Shown here: positions 1 through 13,222 of the stretch, piece after piece | Position numbering within the stretch: the first letter of the stretch is position 1 | How the letters are laid out: each line of letters begins with the position of its first letter | Assembly (NCBI RefSeq): GCF_004210375.1 | Contig: NC_134829.1 | Span: forward strand, 57,900,107-57,964,106 | Direction of reading: 5' to 3' | DNA: 64,000 bases | From: Tachypleus tridentatus | Taxonomy: Eukaryota > Arthropoda > Merostomata > Xiphosura > Limulidae | The notes under the pieces: model-generated | Databases searched by the model: none | Told to the model about the DNA's origin: nothing | The model's input: the letters and a program-made list of their open reading frames with translations, nothing else | Program-made: the position numbers and the translations under genes

Positions 1-3000
1 TGATATTGTTGAGGATACGCTTCTCATAATCAGTTTATAAAATGATATTGTTGAGGATACGCTTCTCATAATCAGTTTATAAAATGATATTGTTGAGGAA
101 GAGCTTCTCATAATTAGTTCATAAAATGATATTGTTGAGGATAAGCTTCTCATAATCAGTTTATAAAATGGTATTGTTGAGGATAAGCTTCTCATAATCA
201 GTTTATAAAATGATATTGTTGAGGATAAGCTTCTCATAATCAGTTTATAAAATGATATTGTTGAGGATACGCTTCTCATAATCAGTTTATAAAATGATAT
301 TGTTGAGGAAGAGCTTCTCATAATCAGTTTATAAAATGATATTGTTGAGGATAAGCTTCTCATAATCAGTTTATAAAATGATATTGTTGAGGATAAGCTT
401 CTCATAATCAGTTTATAAAATGATATTGTTGAGGATAAGCTTCTCATAATCAGTTTATAAAATGATATTGTTGAGGATAAGCTTCTCATAATCAGTTTAT
501 AAAATGATATTGTTGAGGATACGCTTCTCATAATCAGTTTATAAAATGATATTGTTGAGGAAGAGCTTCTCATAATTAGTTTATAAAATGATATTGTTGA
601 GGATAAGCTTCTCATAATCAGTTTATAAAATGGTATTGTTGAGGATAAGCTTCTCATAATCAGTTTATAAAATGATATTGTTGAGGATAAGCTTCTCATA
701 ATCAGTTTATAAAATGATATTGTTGAGGATACGCTTCTCATAATCAGTTTATAAAATGATATTGTTGAGGAAGAGCTTCTCATAATCAGTTTATAAAATG
801 ATATTGTTGAGGATAAGCTTCTCATAATCAGTTTATAAAATGATATTGTTGAGGATAAGCTTCTCATAATCAGTTTATAAAATGATATTGTTGAGGATAA
901 GCTTCTCATAATCAGTTTATAAAATGATATTGTTGAGGATACGCTTCTCATAATCAGTTTATAAAATGATATTGTTGAGGAAGAGCTTCTCATAATCAGT
1001 TTATAAAATGATATTGTTGAGGAAGAGCTTCTCATAATCAGTTTATAAAATGATATTGTTGAGGATACGCTTCTCATAATCAGTTTATAAAATGATATTG
1101 TTGAGGAAGAGCTTCTCATAATCAGTTTATAAAATGATATTGTTGAGGATAAGCTTCTCATAATCAGTTTATAAAATGATATTGTTGAGGATAAGCTTCT
1201 CATAATCAGTTTATAAAATGGTATTGTTGAGGATACGCTTCTCATAATCAGTTTATAAAATGATATTGTTGAGGATACGCTTCTCATAATCAGTTTATAA
1301 AATGATATTGTTGAGGAAGAGCTTCTCATAATCAGTTTATAAAATGATATTGTTGAGGATAAGCTTCTCATAATCAGTTTATAAAATGGTATTGTTGAGG
1401 ATAAGCTTCTCATAATCAGTTTATAAAATGATATTGTTGAGGATAAGCTTCTCATAATCAGTTTATAAAATGATATTGTTGAGGATACGCTTCTCATAAT
1501 CAGTTTATAAAATGATATTGTTGAGGAAGAGCTTCTCATAATCAGTTTATAAAATGATATTGTTGAGGATAAGCTTCTCATAATCAGTTTATAAAATGAT
1601 ATTGTTGAGGATAAGCTTCTCATAATCAGTTTATAAAATGATATTGTTGAGGATAAGCTTCTCATAATCAGTTTATAAAATGATATTGTTGAGGATAAGC
1701 TTCTCATAATCAGTTTATAAAATGATATTGTTGAGGATACGCTTCTCATAATCAGTTTATAAAATGATATTGTTGAGGAAGAGCTTCTCATAATCAGTTT
1801 ATAAAATGATATTGTTGAGGAAGAGCTTCTCATAATCAGTTTATAAAATGATATTGTTGAGGAAGAGCTTCTCATAATTAGTTTATAAAATGATATTGTT
1901 GAGGATAAGCTTCTCATAATCAGTTTATAAAATGGTATTGTTGAGGATAAGCTTCTCATAATCAGTTTATAAAATGATATTGTTGAGGATAAGCTTCTCA
2001 TAATCAGTTTATAAAATGATATTGTTGAGGATACGCTTCTCATAATCAGTTTATAAAATGATATTGTTGAGGAAGAGCTTCTCATAATCAGTTTATAAAA
2101 TGATATTGTTGAGGATAAGCTTCTCATAATCAGTTTATAAAATGGTATTGTTGAGGATAAGCTTCTCATAATCAGTTTATAAAATGATATTGTTGAGGAT
2201 AAGCTTCTCATAATCAGTTTATAAAATGATATTGTTGAGGATACGCTTCTCATAATCAGTTTATAAAATGATATTGTTGAGGAAAAGCTTCTCATAATCA
2301 GTTTATAAAATGATATTGTTGAGGATAAGCTTCTCATAATCAGTTTATAAAATGATATTGTTGAGGATAAGCTTCTCATATTCAGTTTATAAAATGATAT
2401 TGTTGAGGATAAGCTTCTCATAATCAGTTTATAAAATGATATTGTTGAGGATAAGCTTCTCATAATCAGTTTATAAAATGATATTGTTGAGGATAAGCTT
2501 CTCATAATCAGTTTATAAAATGATATTGTTGAGGATACGCTTCTCATAATCAGTTTATAAAATGATATTGTTGAGGAAGAGCTTCTCATAATCAGTTTAT
2601 AAAATGATATTGTTGAGGATAAGCTTCTCATAATCAGTTTATAAAATGATATTGTTGAGGATAAGCTTCTCATAATCAGTTTATAAAATGATATTGTTGA
2701 GGATAAGCTTCTCATAATCAGTTTATAAAATGATATTGTTGAGGATACGCTTCTCATAATCAGTTTATAAAATGATATTGTTGAGGATAAGCTTCTCATA
2801 ATCAGTTTATAAAATGATATTGTTGAGGATAAGCTTCTCATAATCAGTTTATAAAATGATATTGTTGAGGATACGCTTCTCATAATCAGTTTATAAAATG
2901 ATATTGTTGAGGAAGAGCTTCTCATAATCAGTTTATAAAATGATATTGTTGAAGAAGAGCTTCTCATAATCAGTTTATAAAATGATATTGTTGAGGATAA

Positions 3001-6000
3001 GCTTCTCATAATCAGTTTATAAAATGATATTGTTGAGGATACGCTTCTCATAATCAGTTTATAAAATGATATTGTTGAGGAAGAGCTTCTCATAATCAGT
3101 TTATAAAATGGTATTGTTGAGGAAGAGCTTCTCATAATCAGTTTATAAAATGGTATTGTTGAGGAAGAGCTTCTCATAATCAGTTTATAAAATGATATTG
3201 TTGAGGATACGCTTCTCATAATCAGTTTATAAAATGATATTGTTGAGGAAGAGCTTCTCATAATCAGTTTATAAAATGATATTGTTGAGGATAAGCTTCT
3301 CATAATCAGTTTATAAAATGATATTGTTGAGGATAAGCTTCTCATAATCAGTTTATAAAATGATATTGTTGAGGATACGCTTCTCATAATCAGTTTATAA
3401 AATGATATTGTTGAGGAAGAGCTTCTCATAATCAGTTTATAAAATGATATTGTTGAAGAAGAGCTTCTCATAATCAGTTTATAAAATGATATTGTTGAGG
3501 ATAAGCTTCTCATAATCAGTTTATAAAATGATATTGTTGAGGATACGCTTCTCATAATCAGTTTATAAAATGATATTGTTGAGGAAGAGCTTCTCATAAT
3601 CAGTTTATAAAATGGTATTGTTGAGGAAAAGCTTCTCATAATCAGTTTATAAAATGGTATTGTTGAGGAAGAGCTTCTCATAATCAGTTTATAAAATGAT
3701 ATTGTTGAGGATACGCTTCTCATAATCAGTTTATAAAATGATATTGTTGAGGAAGAGCTTCTCATAATCAGTTTATAAAATGATATTGTTGAGGATAAGC
3801 TTCTCATAATCAGTTTATAAAATGATATTGTTGAGGATAAGCTTCTCATAATCAGTTTATAAAATGATATTGTTGAGGATAAGCTTCTCATAATCAGTTT
3901 ATAAAATGATATTGTTGAGGATACGCTTCTCATAATCAGTTTATAAAATGATATTGTTGAGGAAGAGCTTCTCATAATCAGTTTATAAAATGATATTGTT
4001 GAGGAAGAGCTTCTCATAATCAGTTTATAAAATGGTATTGTTGAGGATACGCTTCTCATAATCAGTTTATAAAATGATATTGTTGAGGAAGAGCTTCTCA
4101 TAATCAGTTTATAAAATGATATTGTTGAGGAAGAGCTTCTCATAATCAGTTTATAAAATGATATTGTTGAGGAAGAGCTTCTCATAATCAGTTTATAAAA
4201 TGATATTGTTGAGGAAGAGCTTCTCATAATCAGTTTATAAAATGATATTGTTGAGGATAAGCTTCTCATAATCAGTTTATAAAATGATATTGTTGAGGAT
4301 AAGCTTCTCATAATCAGTTTATAAAATGATATTGTTGAGGATAAGCTTCTCATAATCAGTTTATAAAATGATATTGTTGAGGATAAGCTTCTCATAATCA
4401 GTTTATAAAATGATATTGTTGAGGATACGCTTCTCATAATCAGTTTATAAAATGATATTGTTGAGGAAGAGCTTCTCATAATCAGTTTATAAAATGATAT
4501 TGTTGAGGATAAGCTTCTCATAATCAGTTTATAAAATGGTATTGTTGAGGATAAGCTTCTCATAATCAGTTTATAAAATGATATTGTTGAGGATAAGCTT
4601 CTCATAATCAGTTTATAAAATGATATTGTTGAGGATACGCTTCTCATAATCAGTTTATAAAATGATATTGTTGAGGAAGAGCTTCTCATAATCAGTTTAT
4701 AAAATGATATTGTTGAGGATAAGCTTCTCATAATCAGTTTATAAAATGGTATTGTTGAGGATAAGCTTCTCATAATCAGTTTATAAAATGATATTGTTGA
4801 GGATAAGCTTCTCATAATCAGTTTATAAAATGATATTGTTGAGGATACGCTTCTCATAATCAGTTTATAAAATGATATTGTTGAGGAAGAGCTTCTCATA
4901 ATCAGTTTATAAAATGATATTGTTGAGGATAAGCTTCTCATAATCAGTTTATAAAATGATATTGTTGAGGATAAGCTTCTCATAATCAGTTTATAAAATG
5001 ATATTGTTGAGAATAAGCTTCTCATAATCAGTTTATAAAATGATATTGTTGAGGATAAGCTTCTCATAATCAGTTTATAAAATGATATTGTTGAGGATAA
5101 GCTTCTCATAATCAGTTTATAAAATGATATTGTTGAGGATACGCTTCTCATAATCAGTTTATAAAATGATATTGTTGAGGAAGAGCTTCTCATAATCAGT
5201 TTATAAAATGATATTGTTGAGGATAAGCTTCTCATAATCAGTTTATAAAATGATATTGTTGAGGATAAGCTTCTCATAATCAGTTTATAAAATGATATTG
5301 TTGAGGATAAGCTTCTCATAATCAGTTTATAAAATGATATTGTTGAGGATACGCTTCTCATAATCAGTTTATAAAATGATATTGTTGAGGATAAGCTTCT
5401 CATAATCAGTTTATAAAATGATATTGTTGAGGATACGCTTCTCATAATCAGTTTATAAAATGATATTGTTGAGGAAGAGCTTCTCATAATCAGTTTATAA
5501 AATGGTATTGTTGAGGATAAGCTTCTCATAATCAGTTTATAAAATGATATTGTTGAGGATAAGCTTCTCATAATCAGTTTATAAAATGATATTGTTGAGG
5601 ATACGCTTCTCATAATCAGTTTATAAAATGATATTGTTGAGGATAAGCTTCTCATAATCAGTTTATAAAATGGTATTGTTGAGGAAGAGCTTCTCATAAT
5701 CAGTTTATAAAATGATATTGTTGAGGATAAGCTTCTCATAATCAGTTTATAAAATGGTATTGTTGAGGATAAGCTTCTCATAATCAGTTTATAAAATGGT
5801 ATTGTTGAGGATAAGCTTCTCATAATCAGTTTATAAAATGATAATGTTGAGGATACGCTTCTCATAATCAGTTTATAAAATGATATTGTTGAGGATAAGC
5901 TTCTGATTAGCAGTTTATAAAATGGTATTGTTGAGGATAAGCTTCTCATAATCAGTTTATAAAATGGTATTGTTGAGGATAAGCTTCTCATAATCAGTTT

Positions 6001-7029
6001 ATAAAATGGTATTGTTGAGGATAAGCTTCTCATAATCAGTTTATAAAATGGTATTGTTGAGGATAAGCTTCTCATAATCACTTTATAAAATGATATTGTT
6101 GAGGATAAGCTTCTCATAATCAGTTTATAAAATGGTATTGTTGAGGATAAGCTTCTCATAATCAGTTTATAAAATGGTATTGTTGAGGATAAGCTTCTCA
6201 TAATCAGTTTATAAAATGGTATTGTTGAGGATACGCTTCTCATAATCAGTTTATAAAATGATATTGTTGAGGATAAGCTTCTGATTAGCAGTTTATAAAA
6301 TGATATTGTTGAGGATAAGCTTCTCATAATCAGTTTATAAAATGATATTGTTGAGGATACGCTTCTCATAATCAGTTTATAAAATGATATTGTTGAGGAA
6401 GAGCTTCTCATAATCAGTTTATAAAATGGTATTGTTGAGGATAAGCTTCTCATAATCAGTTTATAAAATGATATTGTTGAGGATACGCTTCTCATAATCA
6501 GTTTATAAAATGATATTGTTGAGGATACGCTTCTCATAATCAGTTTATAAAATGATATTGTTGAGGAAGAGCTTCTCATAATCAGTTTATAAAATGATAT
6601 TGTTGAGGATAAGCTTCTCATAATCAGTTTATAAAATGGTATTGTTGAGGATACGCTTCTCATAATCAGTTTATAAAATGATATTGTTGAGGATACGCTT
6701 CTCATAATCAGTTTATAAAATGATATTGTTGAGGATACGCTTCTCATAATCAGTTTATAAAATGGTATTGTTGAGGATAAGCTTCTCATAATCAGTTTAT
6801 AAAATGGTATTGTTGAGGATACGCTTCTCATAATCAGTTTATAAAATGGTATTGTTGAGGATACGCTTCTCATAATCAGTTTATAAAATGGTATTGTTGA
6901 GGATAAGCTTCTCATAATCAGTTTATAAAATGATATTGTTGAGGATAAGCTTCTCATAATCAGTTTATAAAATGATAATGTTGAGGATACGCTTCTCATA
7001 ATCAGTTTATAAAATGATATTGTTGAGGA
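1..7029. repeat. 42-bp satellite array, about 167 copies, truncated by window start
   Basis: Unit begins TGATATTGTTGAGGATACGC and ends with TTTATAAAA. Three main variants differ at one hexamer (GATACG, GAAGAG, GATAAG), plus a GGTATT/GATATT difference at the start. They recur in the order GATACG, GAAGAG, then one to five GATAAG, a higher-order arrangement. The array ends sharply at 7029, 131 bp before exon 1 of the window, and continues beyond the left edge. Confidence 0.98.
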
Positions 7030-7159
7030 ATAAAAGTTTATTCCATGTATCAAGGCTATTCGTTCCCCTGGTTCGTTTAAGTTAAAACAGATGTACATTT
7101 ATTTGGTTTTCGAATGTCAAAGAACATATTGCTTTTAACTATGTTTGTTATTGTTTCAG

Positions 7160-7193
7160 GAGCAAGATGAACTATATCAGGAATCCAAAACTT
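7160..7193 (+). CDS. pclo-like: Piccolo-like exon 1 of window (34 nt)
   Basis: Short exon between a TTGTTTCAG acceptor and a GTAAGA donor. In frame 0 it reads EQDELYQESKT and ends with one extra base, which joins the AT that opens the next exon to give a Tyr codon and keeps exon 2 in its open frame. There is no recognisable domain; the peptide is acidic and polar like the rest of the linker. Support is splice-site quality and phase only, so it is the least certain exon. Earlier exons must lie beyond the satellite on the left, outside the window. Confidence 0.55.
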
Positions 7194-7682
7194 GTAAGAA
7201 TTTATATTAGATCTTCAGATTTTGTTTATATTTTTTACAAAACTTCGAGAACTTTTTAATTCCTGAGAAAATAAAAAGTAGGATTCATAATATTACCCTC
7301 ATTGGTAACAGTTAATGAAACTTTGACCTTATTTTTTAATAAGACAATGCTATATTTAATTTATTTAATAATGTGGCAGCTCAGAGGGATATATGCTGAA
7401 TGTAGAGTAGCGTATATTTAACAGTTATTAATATTATTATTTTAATTGTGGGTGTGGATTAAATTGAATGTTGAAATGAAATAAAATGGTTGAACTTTAA
7501 TAATAAATGTGACGACGATTACCCTAAAAGCTTAATAGTTTTAAATAGTTAATGAACAGGATATATTAACTGAATGTATTTATTTTTATCCATCAAAAAT
7601 ACGTTTTTATAATTACGGTTGTCAAAGTCATTGTATTAAATTAACCAATGCAGTATCAAATTACATTTTCCTGTTTGTTCAG
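7194..7682 (+). other. Intron between exons 1 and 2, nothing else seen
   Basis: AT-rich, GTAAGA donor to TTGTTCAG acceptor. No repeat or open frame of interest. Confidence 0.6.
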
Positions 7683-9496
7683 ATATGGACCAATTGGGTC
7701 AAACACAGCAGTTGGAGTCCAGGAAAAGTGTACAACCGCCGGAAAACAAGATGCAAATATATGGAACTGTGTCCCAGGATACGAAAACCTACCGTACCGT
7801 TAGAAAACAACAATCCCAGGAACATGTAGAAGAACCATCACTGCCCATTTCTACATCAGGGCAGGCCTCTCATCAAGAAAAATCGCTGCAGTCTACGAGT
7901 CACATTAGGACCCAACAATCGTCACTACCTTGGGCTCCCGTTTCTCCAGCATCTCAACCCAATAATCAGGACAACTCGCAACAGCCATTATTATCCTCTA
8001 CTACCGATCCTGTGACAGTAATGTCAATCAGTCAAGTCAAAATACATCAACCTCAGGTTTCTTCTCACAAAGACATTTTTGGATATCCTTCAGAATACTC
8101 AGACTTAGGCGACGTTAAGAGTATTCAATACATCAATTACGACGATAGTCATGTTACTAGAACAGAAAGTGATGAAAAACGTCCGTCCTCAGAAGCGACA
8201 TCTTTCTCTGAGAACGGCTCTCAACAACAAAGGGAACAGCAGCAACAGTTGAGTTTTTCTAAAAAAATTAGTAAAGACCAGCAACAACAACAGCAACAAA
8301 CAACTTCTTACGAGCCATCTAAATCAAAGACTATCGACTTACAGAGTCAAAAGAAACCGAAACAACGGTCTGACAGTCAAGAGTGGTCTCCAGTGATAGA
8401 TCTTTCTCCAATTGTTGATGTTTCTCCTTCTGTGGAAGCAGCAGAACAGAAACTAATAGGGACGTTCCAAGACATAAGTAAACAAGAGGAACTTATTCCT
8501 CAGATGTCTATGCCGAGAGTAACAAGTGGTACCATACCAGAAATGCTAGCAAATTATCAGAAGTCTTTAGAGCAAGCACTAGAAGAGCATCAACAAACTT
8601 TCTCCTCAGAGGGAGCTCAAAAGATGTTTCCAGAAGCCGTCAGAGTTGATAAAGACGTTTCTTTAACAACTGTAAACCAGGGTTCAGTTTCTCGAATCAC
8701 TGAGAAGATAAGACCAATACCCAAGGAGCACTCAGCTCCTACTTCTGTTGCTCAGATTGTTACTACCCAAGCTCAGAGCCCAAAGACAGCTAGCAGTCGT
8801 CGAATACACAGAAGACTGCCGCAGCCCACTCTTGAACAAATGCAAGAAGCTATAGCTTTAGCGGCTCAAACTCCAAAGTTTAAGTCACCACAACATCGAG
8901 GTCAAACGATGCCAGTTTATGATTCCCAACCCCCCCCAAAGAACAGGGGAGTATTGGTGAAGTACCCAGTGGACGAAACGTTTCACCAGTGATTTCGAGA
9001 AAAGGTGTAACGGATAAAAGTCAAACTCTTCAACAGCAACATAAACCTCTACTACAGTCAGAATTTGAGCAAAGAAATCAAATGATAAAAGTTGTGACAG
9101 GTGATGCGAAAAAAGGTTGTCCTTCGAGCTCCAACATCCAGTATTAATGTTGCTGCCACAACGCAGTCCTTTGCTATACAGCCTACCGCTGTAACCCGTA
9201 GCATGTTGCCATCTGAAGCTGGAAACCATCTTCAGTCACCTGCAATCTTGTCCTATGGAAGCAGCACGCAGACAACTTCTGCTGTTTCTTCGCAGTTTGG
9301 TATGATGTACAATAACAGTCACACCTTCATGATACGTTCTCCTTTCTTTGATAGCCGAAAGTACGTTCCTGAGTTGAAGCAAGAATTATTTGTAGCAAAG
9401 GGAACACAGAACGTAAACTTTGGATACATCAGATCATCTTCAGTCCCTGACTCTGTCAGTAAGATCGGGACTTACACACAAGGTCAAAGAGATAAG
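7683..9496 (+). CDS. pclo-like: Piccolo-like exon 2, disordered Gln/Ser-rich region, two apparent frameshifts
   Basis: Long exon, acceptor TTGTTCAG and donor GTATTT, about 604 codons. The protein is low-complexity: Gln runs (around 8237-8300), many Ser/Thr/Pro, no fold recognised. This is typical of the central region of Piccolo/Fife proteins. The frame entered from exon 1 stays open to a TGA at 8990. The frame shifted by one at the C-run near 8930-8937 is open instead from there to about 9106, and the original frame resumes at the A-run near 9105-9110 and stays open to the donor. One missing C and one extra A would restore a continuous frame. Outgoing phase is 0, matching exon 3. Either the assembly has homopolymer errors or this copy is damaged; the first seems likelier because all downstream exons are intact. 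Confidence 0.85.
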
Positions 9497-9822
9497 GTAT
9501 TTACCGCTCATAACAGTAGTTTACATATTTTTTGTCTTAAATTATATTTATTTTGTTTTTTCAACATTCAGTAATTATTGGATCATGCTATATCAACTTG
9601 TTATACATGTACACTAATATCATAACATAAATAGTGGTCAAAATTGGAGTAGATTGGAGAAGCACCTATAGTTAGTGTATCGGACTAAAGGTCTACAGTT
9701 TGTGTCATTTTACCTCCACAAAAAAAAAAAAGACCATAAATGCGTTATAAGAGTGAAGGACAAATCCTACTATTCGATTAGAGTAGCCTAAAAGTTGATT
9801 AACTGCCTTCCATCTAGTCTAA

Positions 9823-9940
9823 CCCCGGCACAGGACTTATATTGCTAGAAACAGGGTTTCTATACCCGTGGTGGGCAGACTACAGACAGACTTTTGTGTA
9901 ACTTTGTGCATAATAAAAAAAATTAACAAAACAAACCATC
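9823..9940 (+). mobile_element. SINE family 2, short tRNA-headed copy
   Basis: GGGTTTCTATACCCGTGGTG B-box region, then GGGCAGACTACAGACAG and GTGTAACTTTGTGC tail. In intron 2. Just upstream (about 9650-9820) are faint traces of a family 1 body; the rest of 9940-10873 holds nothing I recognise. Confidence 0.75.
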
Positions 9941-10873
9941 TTGTCAAAATTAGTACGGTAATAGCGGATAACATTTGTGAAGCTTTGCAAAAATATCTGA
10001 AACAAACCAAAAAACACATCTTTCTTCTCTTTCTTGACGAATTAATTTGAAAGCAACAAAAACATTGAAAGCAAGGTCATTGTTTAAAGTCAAACTGACC
10101 TGCAGAGTGGACAAAAATGTGAAAAGTCTTTACGCTTAAACTGTTGTGTTCAGTGGGCAATTAATCCCTCGTTCGCTTTTTTGTGTGCTTGTGTGCGTTA
10201 AACCTAAATTCTGTATATTATTTCAATATACAAGTAATCTGATGTCTTACATGTTGAAGCAAACTTCGTACAAATTTGTTAATAAATGTAATCGAATAAG
10301 GCTTATTAAGCTGAAAGAACTTTTGTAAAGATTAAATTATATCTATTAGTTGGTATTTTTAACCAGAATGAAACCTCACGAGCCATAAGGCCTAAAGGAC
10401 CGGGACATAGCAAAGGCATCAATACTCAAACATAACCGTTTCTAATTCAGAGGGAAAAAAAAATCATTGAGAAATTAATGCCGACATAAACGGCTATCCT
10501 TAACCAAAATGTGTAACTGATTGTCACTTTTATAACTTCCCTATTGCTGAAAGTAGTTTAACTTACTCAGTAGCATTTTGATGACTCAAACTTCGACTTT
10601 CTTATCCGCTGGTGATCTGCTGACCACTAGCTCAATGGTTCCTAAAATTTTTTATTCTATGTACTGGCAAAATGTTTCCAGACCTTTTAGCGAATATAGG
10701 GTTTAGATCTGTAAATCATGTTAACCATACATTGACTAAGGATGGCTGCTCCTATGGGCTAAAAATGTCGCAGGTTTAATTGCGAAAAATAAAATGTTTT
10801 CACTGTATATCTGATCACGATATTTCCATATTATTAATGTTTCAGTCGAGTGAAACTAGCTTTTTTCCTTTAG

Positions 10874-11973
10874 GCTGGAGATTCATCTGACACACAAAGT
10901 GAAACAGGAAGTTCGACATCAGCCAAACTTCGACGACAACTTCCACATCCACCACCAAATCAAGAAGTGTCTTCCATCGCAAAAGTCCGTCATCGGAAGG
11001 ATCGGAGAAGAAACTTATCTGTTGGTAGCAGTCCACTTATGATTCAAGAAAGACCTCAACTTAAAACGTTATCCGGTCGACCGTCATCTGTAGAAGAACG
11101 TATACCGAAAACATTGGATTATAACATCACGAGAACAGGTACTCCTGCCTACCTTCCAACACACACAGAAGCCTACATCAACCAACTGTCTGATCCAGTA
11201 TCTGGATATTACTTACCAAAGACAACTGCTTCCTACTTTCCTTGCTCGACGATGACAACAGATACGCCGACTGCAACCAAAACACCAACTCAACAGTTGA
11301 GCCAGCCATCCGATCTCGATGTGTCTCAAGCATCTGTTCCTTCATACATGTACAACTTAAAACAGCAACTACGTGAGGAACTAAAGACGGTGACAGAAGA
11401 AAGAAGAAGGCTTGCAGATCTGAAAGAAAAGAGCCAGGAACTAGGATTGCGTCATAAAAGTGAAACCGATATTGCGTCTCTGTTAGTAACGCCCTCCAAT
11501 CTGGGCGAAACGTATGGAAGTAACATCATTCGTTCAGGCGCAGTGAGAACAATTTCTACATCTGCCCAGACATCCCCTCAGGATAGAGATAAAACCGTAT
11601 TTCTTCAGAACCCCCCAGAATACGTTATGGAAATGAAAGATATGTTTAATACTAAGGAATATCTAGATTCTTCTGATAACTTATCACGTTATACATCGTT
11701 TCGTGACGAGATTCCAGTTATGGTACACTCTAAGACATTTGAGTCTTCTCGTGGGCGGGATTTACCAGATGATGGATCTGGCCCATCCTGGTACACAGAA
11801 ACATTAGACAGAGGCTTAATTAGCCATCATCTCCAACGAAGCGGTTACTGGCAAGACAGCCCGATAGAAGACGTTAGAGACCTGACTTCTTTTCGCCTGA
11901 GAGAAATTGGTTATTTTGATAACATCAGAGATCAAAGAACTCTATTTAGCAACCATAAAAGAGGACGAATAAG
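10874..11973 (+). CDS. pclo-like: Piccolo-like exon 3 with coiled-coil segment
   Basis: Acceptor CTTTTTTCCTTTAG, donor GTAAGT, 1100 nt, phase 0 in and 2 out. The translation starts AGDSSDTQSETG and stays open to the donor; the TAA at 11975 is inside the intron. A basic Arg/Lys stretch (RHRKDRRR) is followed by Ser/Thr/Pro-rich sequence. A heptad-like charged helix follows, around LKQQLREELKTVTEERRRL (near 11356-11420), which fits the coiled coil that precedes the PDZ in Piccolo. The second half is rich in aromatic and charged residues with motifs such as DGSGPSWYTE. The coiled coil is inferred from residue pattern, not computed. Confidence 0.86.
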
Positions 11974-12545
11974 GTAAGTTTGAAAAATAGTAAAAATAGA
12001 GCTTTAATTGAAATTCATAGGTTAATAGTCTGTAGGGGAAAAAAGTGGAATATTTAATTTCAGAAATAAACAAAAGCCAAAAAATATTTTAAACCATTTA
12101 TAAACCAAATCTGACTTGTTTCGCAGCTGTTTCTGTGGCCTTTTTCTGTACGTAGCCTTAACAATTGTATTATATATATAAAACACAACCTCTGCAATAT
12201 TAGTTCTGTATCTACAGTCCGACTGCCCTTCAACAGTGGTTCAGTGTTTAAATCTGAAGGCTTATAACGCTAAAAGCCACATTTCGAACACCGTGATAAA
12301 AGCAGCACAGATACACTCTTGTGTAGGTTTACACTTAACAAGGAAAAAAAATCTAATTATTGCACATACGTAGCTATAGTTACAGACATACTTCTCAGGT
12401 AGACAGGTGAGGCTGTACATCGATTGATAACTGGTTGACACGTAAACGTTCTACTGTTGCGGTCCTTCTGTGGACAGGTACGACTGTTTATTGACAGTTG
12501 ACTATCACATGATATCTGTAATTTTCTAGTAGATAAGTTCCCAAC

Positions 12546-12656
12546 TAGCACAGTGCTATGTTGTGGACTTATACTACTAGAAACCGAGTTTTGATACCCG
12601 TGGCAGGCAGACCACAAATAGCCCTTTGTGTAGCTTTGTACTTAGTAACAAACAAG
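12546..12656 (+). mobile_element. SINE family 2 copy
   Basis: CAGTGCTATGTTGTGGACTT head, GAGTTTTGATACCCGTGG and GTGTAGCTTTGTACTTAG tail. The surrounding part of intron 3 (11974-12545, 12657-12981) shows nothing else. Confidence 0.8.
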
Positions 12657-12981
12657 TAAAGTGGACAAGGTCCACTGTATGTCGATAATTTGTTAGCACG
12701 CACACAATATTTGTAAAATTGTGTTTGTAACAGAAATGAATCTTTTTTTTAAAATCCTGAAATATCAAACTTTAATGCAGAGTTCAGAAAATAATGAATT
12801 TGCTCTCACATCACTTATAAATACGCTTCCGTTGTGAAAAAAACTATTCACGAATTATTAGCTGTTGTTTGCAAAAAGAGAACATGGTTCCTATCATTTT
12901 ACTTACCAGATCTAACTCTCCAACGAAACAAAAACGATGCCAAATCTGTCTCGCAGAATAGACTTAAGTCAGTAACTCGTA

Positions 12982-13140
12982 TTAACCGAAGTCTTTCCTA
13001 ATGACTTTTGTTTTGCTTTTACTTACTTTCTTCTGTGGTTTTTCATTCGAACGAACAATTAAATTCGATTTCTCAGTACCGTTATCACCACAGAGCACAG
13101 ATGTAAGGATACCTAACAGTAGGAGGCAACCCGTGAACAT
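12982..13140 (-). CDS. Candidate small secreted peptide ORF, intronic, antisense
   Basis: A minus-strand ORF of 52 codons starts MFTGCLLLLGILTSVLCG, a textbook-looking hydrophobic signal peptide with plausible cleavage after Cys-Gly. It continues as a short Lys/Ser-rich tail and stops at 12982. A longer start at 13173 would add 11 residues and spoil the signal. A GTAAGT donor lies inside it at 13026-13021, so residues 1-38 could instead be the first exon of a longer secreted protein with further exons at lower coordinates, which I could not identify. No homologue recognised. It lies in intron 3 of the Piccolo-like gene, on the opposite strand, next to the 24-bp array. It could be chance. Confidence 0.3.
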   Translation of the reverse strand: MFTGCLLLLGILTSVLCGDNGTEKSNLIVRSNEKPQKKVSKSKTKVIRKDFG

Positions 13141-13222
13141 AACAACCGTCCTTTGTGTTAAATGTACCGACACTCATACCACAAAACAGTTTAACGGCTT
13201 CTCAGAAAGTAGAACGTGTTTT

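Noticed and set aside
1-7029. CRISPR-like array
   Set aside because: Units are contiguous with no unique spacers, and the window is plainly eukaryotic; it is a satellite.
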